Positions 1 to 9,000 of a stretch of 15,643 bases of DNA are shown in pieces. Each line of letters starts with the position of its first letter. Within the stretch, counting starts at the first letter, position 1. Source of the stretch: Candidatus Fermentibacterota bacterium (GTDB lineage Bacteria > JAFGKV01); contig JAUXFG010000090.1 in assembly GCA_030620115.1 (NCBI GenBank), forward strand, positions 1 through 15,643, read 5' to 3'. Below the pieces are notes generated by a model, which worked only from the letters and a program-made list of their open reading frames with translations, was not told the DNA's origin and did not search any database. A program made the translations under genes and the position numbers.

Positions 1-1
1 A

Positions 2-85
2 AGTTCGAGACCCGCCTTCGTCGGATGGCTTCCGTCTTCTCCTGGCGGATACGCCGTGACCAGTCGGCGTGGCAAGCGAAGTTTG
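2..85. repeat. Direct repeat, long copy, downstream of the giant gene
   Basis: It shares its left arm (AGTTCGAGACCCGCCTTCG, then TCGGATG) and right arm (GGCGTGGCAAGCGAAGTTTG) with 12489-12539. Relative to that copy it has 33 extra bases in the middle. These include most of a hairpin, ACGCCG (51-56) / CGGCGT (65-70). Together the two copies bracket the whole giant gene in the same orientation. Confidence 0.85.
51..70 (-). other. Hairpin after the giant gene stop codon
   Basis: A 6-bp stem with an 8-nt loop starts 27 nt past the stop codon at 98-100. No T-run follows on the minus strand, so this is not a canonical intrinsic terminator. It may only be part of the dispersed repeat. Nothing else is visible in 1-97. 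Confidence 0.3.
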
Positions 86-97
86 GGAGGGGGGATG

Positions 98-3000
98 TCA
101 TCGCGAACCTCCTTGTGGCCAGTAGGACCAGATGGTGGTGTAGATGGCTACAAGCTCGGCTAGGGGCTCCTGGATTTCGGGGCCGGATCGTTCTCGTTCG
201 AGACGCAAGGAGAGGTCGCTCAGCTTCGCTATTGCTTGGCCAAGCTGCTTGCGGTTCAGGAGCTGCCGGCTCGCCACCTGTTCGAGCGTTGCCATGCATT
301 CAGCGGCTATCTCAGGCTTGAGTTCTGTGTTCGCGGCTACAATTCGTTGCAGCTCGCGTAATGCTTCTCTTGATTCGATCTCCACTGTAGCCTCCGCGGA
401 CTTCCAGCCTTCTCTACGGTATACTCCGCCTCGGAGCGGGCGCACCTCCGTCTCTACTCTGTACCTGCCACGGATATCGGGCAGAACGCCGGAGTAACCT
501 AATTCCTTACCACTCTTGTCTAGTTCAATGTACCAGCTCAAGGTGGGACCGGATATATCGCCACTGCCATGGTCCACCAGCTTGATGCCGTCAGACAGTT
601 TCTCGCGTACCTGGCCTCTGCCTTCGCCGTTTACTCGGATCTTTATGTTCACCACTCTGGCGCCGCCGGTACGCGGTGAGGTTCTCCCCTCACCCTGACC
701 CTCTCCCCGGGGAGAGGGGATAAGACTGGTGCAGAGAGCGTTGGCCAATGCGGCATCAATTGTTTCGGCTGAGATTCCAGCATAGATGGCATGGCCATAA
801 CCAAGCTCTCTCACTGTAACGACCGGCAGATCGCCACTCGAAGCAACCACAACGGCTTCTTCGACCTTCACCAGAGGAGCCTCAGATCCAATCTCCCATG
901 TTCCGGCAGCAATCAGCTCGTCTCCGGCTGTGGAGATCTCATCCACATACTGGGTTCCACCGGTCACCTTGATGCCAAGGATGAGCTCGAGCTGCTTTGC
1001 GAGGCCTCCCTCTCCGTCGAATACCACCAGCCTATTGCCTCGACGGACGAATAGGCCAAGCTCGCCTATCAATGAACTGTCGATGGGAACAGATTCACCG
1101 GTGATTGCAACGGTGCTGTGCAGACCGTTGCGGAGCTCGGGGATGAAGGCTTCTCTTGTCTGAACAGTGGTTATGGGGTTTCCCCTCACCCTAACCCTCT
1201 CCCCAAGGAGAGGGGATAGAGAGGACAGAGAAGAACTGGCACTCATGGGGGAGAAGGGGTCGGAGGAGGACGGATCGGTCATCTCCCAGATCAGGAGGCC
1301 GTCGGGATGTTCGATGCACTTGTCAACGGTCCATTTGGTGAGCTCTAGCTCTTCTTCCGTTTGCTCTACATGTATCACGATACGATGCTCGCCAGGAGAG
1401 AGGCTGACTCCTCCCGCACTGACAGGAACAGACTCGCCATTGATCTCGAATCGCACGCCATGGCCCGCAGGAACCTCGCTCGCGTTCCATGTCAGGATGC
1501 CGTCTTGATCCGAACTCGCGATTGCTTCCCATGTCCACGCATCGTCCGGTCCTCTCACATCAACCGCTAAGCGGCTGAATGCCCCGCTAGTCACCGGGAA
1601 GTACAACTCTGCATCCCCCGCGCGAAGCGCTGCGGGCACCGGCCGATCCAAACGCCTATCAATGCCTGAGCTTGCACGCCTTGCCACACCGCATGCTGCT
1701 CGGGCAGTTCCTTGTCCATTGGCCAGAGCGAGCCGCACCAACCAGTCAGGCCGCTCTTCCTTGACTCCAAGGGCCAGAACCATGCCTCGTGCCTCTGTTC
1801 CCACCTTGAGCAACGCGTCTTCATAGGCCGCTACATAGTGACCACGTCGAGGCTGCAACGTATCGCTCCATACCCAGCCGCTATCGTAGTGCCAGCAGCC
1901 ACCACCTACCGCTCCTCCAGGCTCGGTCATTGGACTACTGAAGTCCTCTGGCCCAAATATCGACCCCACCAAATTCCAACCGGTTGCCACTTGGTAAGTG
2001 AATCCGCCAACCGGTTCACCTTTCCACCGCACCGTACTGTCTTCCGGAGCCAATACCCAGTAGCCTTCGCCCACCTTGATGGTGTCGGCCAGTACAAAGT
2101 CGGAACCTCCAGGCAGGAGTCTGTAAACGTACGAACCGGCGGGTATGCTGTCCATGATCTCACCAGCCATGGGCACCACAGGGAACGACACCAGCTTGCC
2201 GATCCCGCCGAAAGCAACCCTGATCTGGGGCGGTATGGTGATCACGAGGTCATGCGTGGTCTCCTCATTGCCTGCGCTGTCAACAGCGCCATAGGCCAAC
2301 GTATGATCATCTTCTCCACTCAGCCACAACGTATCCGTGTAGGTTTCCTGCGGCCCGCCGTCGATGCTCACCAGGATCTGCGCAACACCGCTCAACGTAT
2401 CGCCGGCTTGCAGCACATAGCCGCATTCCTCGTACGCATAGTACTGGTCGCCATCATCGTATAAGGTATCGGTCACCGTGAGCTCGGTTTCGGGGGCCAC
2501 ATTGTCCACTATGAATGGAATCGATAGGGTATCCCCCAGCTGATTCCATGCACTATCTATTGCGGTCATTTCCATAACCCGGCGCCCATCGTCGCCTGAT
2601 GTCGTGTGCCACACCATCTCATACGCTCCATCCAACGCATCACCGCTTATCAGCGGCAGAGCTTCCCACGATGCACCATCCAAACGATAGCTCACTTCCG
2701 CCACGCCATCGTGATTGTCTGTGGCGCGGACATGGATACTCACATCCCCTCGCTGGAAACTCCCGCTGTCCGGGGTCACCTCAGAGAGCACAGGACAAGT
2801 CAAATCCGTCACCATCAGGGCGCCTGATGCCACTGACACCGTGTCCCCATTCACTACAGCTCCCAGCCACAGCATATACGGCTTCCAATCAAGACCGCTG
2901 CCACCTGTTTCCACACTATCAACCACGCTGGCGCCAATCCCCAGGCTCGCACTCCTGGACCAGTCCTTGGCCAGACTGCTCGCCTGAACATCCACAATTC

Positions 3001-6000
3001 CTATCACTACATCCAGATTAGCCACTGACTGATTGCCCAGATTCTCCAGTTCGTAATGAATCGTGGTGCTGTCGTCAGGCTCTACCTTGTTGGGCAATGC
3101 CCGGATCCACCCTGTCAATTGATAGGTCGAGTCTTCTGATGAAGCTTGGATCGAGAAGCTCGTGGTAGAGCTCGCCAGCAGATCCCCTTCCTTGCTCAGC
3201 ACCAGGAAGCCCGCGGAAAAGCTCCCAGGAGACTCTGTTCCGGTCTCCCACATCTGTTCTGTTTCATGGATTCCTTCAGGTTCCACCTGCGCGACCTCCC
3301 ACAAATAGGTCGCTAGCGTATCTGAACCTGCTCGAACCACATACAGCCGCGCATCCAATGAGTCTACCGCCTGGTTGCCAGAAAGGTTCTTGATCCCACA
3401 TGCAAAACGCACAGTCTCGTTGGCCAGATAGCTCATGGCATCACTGTTCACCCACGTTTCCATGCCTGTGTTGGCGCGAATCGTGAATGTGACCTCATCC
3501 TCGTCCAAAACCTCCCACGATGACATCACACGCGTTCTCATCACATACGTTCCAGGAACCGTACTCCCCGTATTCCATCGAGTAAGAACCCGCTCCGTCT
3601 CGCCTGGTACGAGCTCGCCTATCTCTTCCTCATCGAGCTCCGCCAGAATCGTCCCATCAACGGTCTCTATGCGACACCGCACGCTCACCGTGTCTGGAGT
3701 CCCTCCAGTGTTCTCCACATCGGCAGTCAACACCACATCCTGGTTCGCCCAGTATGATGCCGCATCGGTCCACGTCTGCAGAACCACGAGGCTGCTCAGG
3801 ACCTCGATTGCTTTGTGCCCTGTGTTGTTGTTCTCATCGATCTCAGCAACTCTGCCCGCCGCATCGGCGATGGCCACGATGTGGCGAGGTCCCGGCTGGT
3901 AGCCGACGAACCAGTCCGTCCCGAATCGAACGCTGTCACCAACCGCCAGCTCAGGAATGAGGTCTCCTCGCAGCAGAGTCTCGACGCTATCGTCGTCATA
4001 TGCCAGGATAGTAAGACCGGCCGTAGGGCTCGGACCGGTACCGACATTGTGAATCGTCACAACGACCCGCGCCTGCTCACCTGGGAGTAGTTCTTCGGGG
4101 TACACGGAGATATCGTTGTCCGATATCAAAAGGTCGACACCCCATGGCATGGCCGGCACTGCCCCGGATAACGAGCTCTCTGACCCGCTCCAGTCCACTG
4201 CACTCACTTGGAATGAATAGCTCGTCCCTGCATCCAGACCTATATCAACGTAGGAGAGCGCCCGAATCGAATCCGCCGTGACTCTCCCGCCGTCTCGATA
4301 CACGTGATAGCCCGCAATGTCGGGCTCGGTATTGGCTTGCCACGTCAGCACTACACTGAGGTTGCCTTCCTCTGCCGCAAGCCCTGCCGGCGCCACGGGA
4401 GGGCCGCTGTCAAAGGTCATGGCCGAGTCGCTTTCAGAGAACGCACTCTCGTTCCCCGCCTCATCCACCGCAGTGACCGCATAGTAGTATACGACTCCAC
4501 TCTCAAGGTGCATTGACCCATAAGTGTACCAGGTGGATGTCGACTCAAACACGAATTGCTCATCGAACCCATCAGCCCGATAGATCCTATAGAAATCCAG
4601 ATCCGGCTCCGTATTGGCATCCCAGGCCAGATCGATCCGATGCTCACCTTGACCTGTGGCCACAAACCCTGTGGGAGCCGCTGGTGGGGAATCATCGATG
4701 GAGCACCAGACGGTGTCACCACCTGTCTGCCCCACGAGGTCAACAGCATCCAAACGAAAACTCCACACGCCGGTAAGGGCCTCCGTGTCCCACAACGCCA
4801 CCATAAGGGTGTCATAGCGCCCATACTCGTCTTCCCAGCTCACGGCGGAACCAAAGGCCAACTGATCCCAGCTCGTTGGCGAAATCCCTTGGCCCGCCCA
4901 AAGCGACCAGCGATCCATATGGTCCTCGATGATGAGAGCCCGAATGCGCCATTCTCCCCCCACGGCTTGAGCAGACTCAGGTGAGACGATCTCTATGGAT
5001 GGGGGAGTGATATCAACCAGCACTTCCTCGACTGTTGCGGCGCCACTCTCGTTGCTCGCCGTGTCCACCGCAGTGACTGCATAGTCATAGAAGTCTTCAT
5101 CGAGGCCGCCGTCTACATACTCGCTTGATCCCAGCAGGGAACCAGTAATGAGAGTGCTGTCACGATACACATAGTAGCCCGAGAGATCATCCTCTGTATT
5201 GCTGTTCCATTGCAGGTAGACCGTGTCCTGTGACACCGTTGCCGCCAGCCCGGTCGGTACGGCCGGAGGATCGGCATCATCAACCACGAACACCATGATA
5301 CTGTCCGGGGCACCATCCGTATTGGCAGACGAATCCGTAGCCACCGCACGGAGCGCGTATGTGCCCACGGAAAGCGAGCCGGTCTCCCAGTCAGCTTGGT
5401 AGGGGGCCATGGAATCCACGCCGATGGTGGCCCAACCGCCGCCACCCTCCTCTACATACTGTAGGGTGACGTGGGCGATATCCTGCGCGTCGCTTGCCGC
5501 TTTGACCAAAACCGTGCCTGCGACTCTGGCGGACTCAGCCGGAAAGGCGACCCATGCAACCGGAGCTCCGGTTTCGATTGCTGCCACAGCGGAATCCGAT
5601 GGCTGGCTGATGTTGCCCACGCTGTCTGCCGCACAGACTCGGTACTCATATGTACCGTCTCCACGCGAGGAATCGGTCACGCTGGTACCGGATATCAGGT
5701 AGTCCATAGGATCGGTGTAGTTCTCCGGCGCACCAAGCAGGAATCCATCACGATATGCCAAATAGCCTTCCACCACGTCAGCGTTCGCGTCCCATAGGAG
5801 ATCCACGTCATCGCCACTCGGCGTGGCTGTCAGCCCTGTGGGAACAGCAGGCGGCGTGTTATCTACCACCACCATCACGGAACAGCTCGCACTGCCGCCT
5901 CCGGCATCTTCCGCGGACAATCGGAGCGTGCATACCGTGTCAATCCATGATGTTTCCCAGATACCGAGCTCGCCAAGGCTCACGGACGCTGTTCCATACA

Positions 6001-9000
6001 CAATCCCCACGAACTCATCCTCGCTGGGGGTCATGCCCGGCGCGTACTCCAACGTGTACCATGAGAGATCAGCTGAAGCCGCCGTGCCCAAGACGTGCAC
6101 CGCCCCACGGATGCCTTGGCCGGAATCGGGGTAGGTAATACGAACGATGGGGATACTCGCCTCAGCCTCCACCACGCGTTCCGGCGAATGCGGACTCTCC
6201 CATCCAACGGTATCCACGGCAGTGATGGTATACTCGTACTCTCCTGGCCCTGCCACGGTATCACTCCATGCTGTTGTCTCCACAGGGCTTGCTGTCTGTG
6301 ATGCACCGTCTCGGTATACCTTGTAGCCAGCCATATCTCCCTCAGCATTCGCCTGCCACCACAACGAGACCACAAGACCATCAACAGACGCATCCGGGCG
6401 CGAAGGCGCAGCCGGCGGCCACGCATTGGTGGCCAGCGTACGCAGATCGGATGCTTCGTTGCCTGGGGAATCGACTACCATCAGCTTCAGAGTCTGTACG
6501 CCATCCGGCGGGAGCGGCCACCATGTGCCAAGGGGGCCATTGGTGACGGAGCTGGTCCCCTGGCACACCGTAGACCAGTAATCAGGCTCAGAGCCTGGAC
6601 CTACAAAGATCGTATGACGGGACAGATGAGCATCCGAGGCAGTGCCATGGATGATGGTCGAGGAGGTAAGAAGCGTATCAGCAGGAGGGAATGTAATGGT
6701 GGCAAGCGGATCCGTTCCATCCACCACCACGAATACCGAATCAACACCAGCAACGGATTCTTCATCCGTGGCAGTGAGCCGGATGGTGTATTGCCCATCT
6801 GCCAGCGATGTCACGTCCCAGGTTCCAAGAACTCCATGTTGTATGGAGACCGAATCCGTCGCAATAGATGTCCATGAGCCAGGGCTCGAACCAGCACCGT
6901 ATTCCAGCACATACTGGTCCAGAACAGGGGAGTAGGCGGCGCCAATCACATCCACTTGGCCTGCAACATGCGTTCCAGCCAACGGTTCCATGATGACCGC
7001 CAGCGGGCGGACTGTGTCGTTGTCCAATGTGACAAGGACACAGTCAGTTGCCGTCCGTCCGCCTTTATCAGTGACTTCCAGTCGTATGGTATAGTCACTG
7101 CCAGGAAAGGCCTCGGCGTGCCATGTACCCAACGGGCCGCTTTCGATAGCATCCACCGAAGATTCGACCCGAGCCCAACTGGAAGGAGAGTTTCCAGCTC
7201 CAACCTCCAGCATATAGTTGGAGAAATGATCATCCTGTGCAGTTCCTGTGATCTCCAGTGGTTCACCTGTCAAAGGTGTTCCGCTCGACGGAGAGCTTAT
7301 GATTGCCGTGGGATCAGTGTGGTCTACATAGCAATTCACCACTGGAGAGTATCCAAAACGATCGTAGTTATCCTCTCCTCTGGCCGCGAGCCTGAGAATC
7401 CCCTCTGGTTTGACGCTCGCATCCCACATCAGCACATATGGCGCCCCTGCATCCTCACCCAGAGTTTCCCACACACCAATAGAGTCACGCGCCCCGAAGA
7501 CCACACGAACGATCTCAGAGCTATCTCCTCCACATTCCTCTGTCACAAAGGCTGTTGCTTCAAGTCGAATCCTGTCATCCATCACCTGGCCCGTCTGCGG
7601 GCTGACAAGCAACACATACGGCGGGCAGTTGCTGATCCTCACTTGGATGGCATTGTTGAGCCAGATCCCTGAGATTGTCGTGCCGCTGACCGACAGCTCG
7701 CGCATTCCATCGGGGATAGTACGTGTGTCCCACATGACAGTGAAAGGGGCCTCTCCTGATGCGTCTCCTATGGGTTCCCACTGTAGGTTATCACCAGAAG
7801 GATCCCTGTGTTGGAGCGTCGCGTAATTGAGCTCCTCCGCTCCCCCGAGATAGTAGACAGTGATGCGAACGTCGCCCGAGACAGGGCAATTGGGCGTCGG
7901 AAACCCGATGAAGAGACCAACTTGGACCCCAACAGTGATGATATCCGAGCACAGAACTGCTTCATATTGATCCAGCGCCTCAGCCCGCATGTCGTAATGC
8001 CCGGGACTCGTGTTGGACAGGTCCCATAGGGTCTCAGCCTGTCCATACATGATGGGCTCCGTGCCTATGACGCCCCAGGATGAGCTATCATTCTCCTTCA
8101 CAGAGAACCGTGTGGTCACCGCCTGTGCCTGCCCGACATTCGCTTTGATCCAGTGGTTCTCAGCAAGGAGCACCTCATTGGCATTGGGATCCACGATCTT
8201 GATGCATGTAGAATCACTCTCATTCTCGTCGTACTCAAACATGACAGTCGCAATGGCTGTGTCCTGATTCGCTGCACAATCAAGCCCGATGAGACGGAAA
8301 TCATGCTCCCCTATGACAAGCCCTGTGGTAGTGAGCGTGAACATCTGATTCTCCAGCTCTCGCCTTCCGTTTTCCAGAGGAAACCACAGGGAAAAGGCCT
8401 CCACATACCAGTCCAGTCTCCATTCGCATAGATGCTCATCCAGGACCGTAGCTATCACACTCGCACCCTCACCCGGATCCAGCTCAACAATGGGGGGTGT
8501 AGTGTCCACATCAAGCGGGAGCCTGATATCATCAATAGCAAGCCTGTACTGGCCATCCGGAACCGTATCACCCAGGGCGCTTGTGCCTGTCCACAAGAAA
8601 GAGGAGTCCGCCGGCTCGGAGTGCGTATGACTCGTGGACCATACCGGAGTGCCTCCTTGATCCACGATCTCGAAATCAAAGACACCGGCCTCCAGAGCCG
8701 TGTAAGTGATATTGCAGGTGTCAACAGCTCCATCCGCATTGGGGGAGAAAGGGTTCGGCACGGCATGACAACCCGCAAGGCGTTGGTCTTCGATCCACTG
8801 CACGATCATATAGTCGCTGGCAGTATTGCCCGCTTTGTCCCATACGTCCAGCCGTAGCGTATACGTCCCCACTCCAGGCGGCACCCAGACGCCAAGATCA
8901 TTTTCCCGGACTTCCGCTGACTGTTCAGGCCCTGCAGGATGGAAGGCGAGAGGATCCTCCCCTTGGCCATAGAAAAGCTGGTACTTCTCGAAATTCGCGT

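Noticed and set aside
98-700. Type IX secretion C-terminal sorting domain in the giant protein
   Set aside because: The C-terminus is a helical, charged segment without the short beta-sandwich and its conserved motifs.
1712-2464. 250-residue plus-strand open reading frame
   Set aside because: It is antisense to clear beta-domain coding sequence of the giant protein and shows no recognisable domain or plausible start signal.
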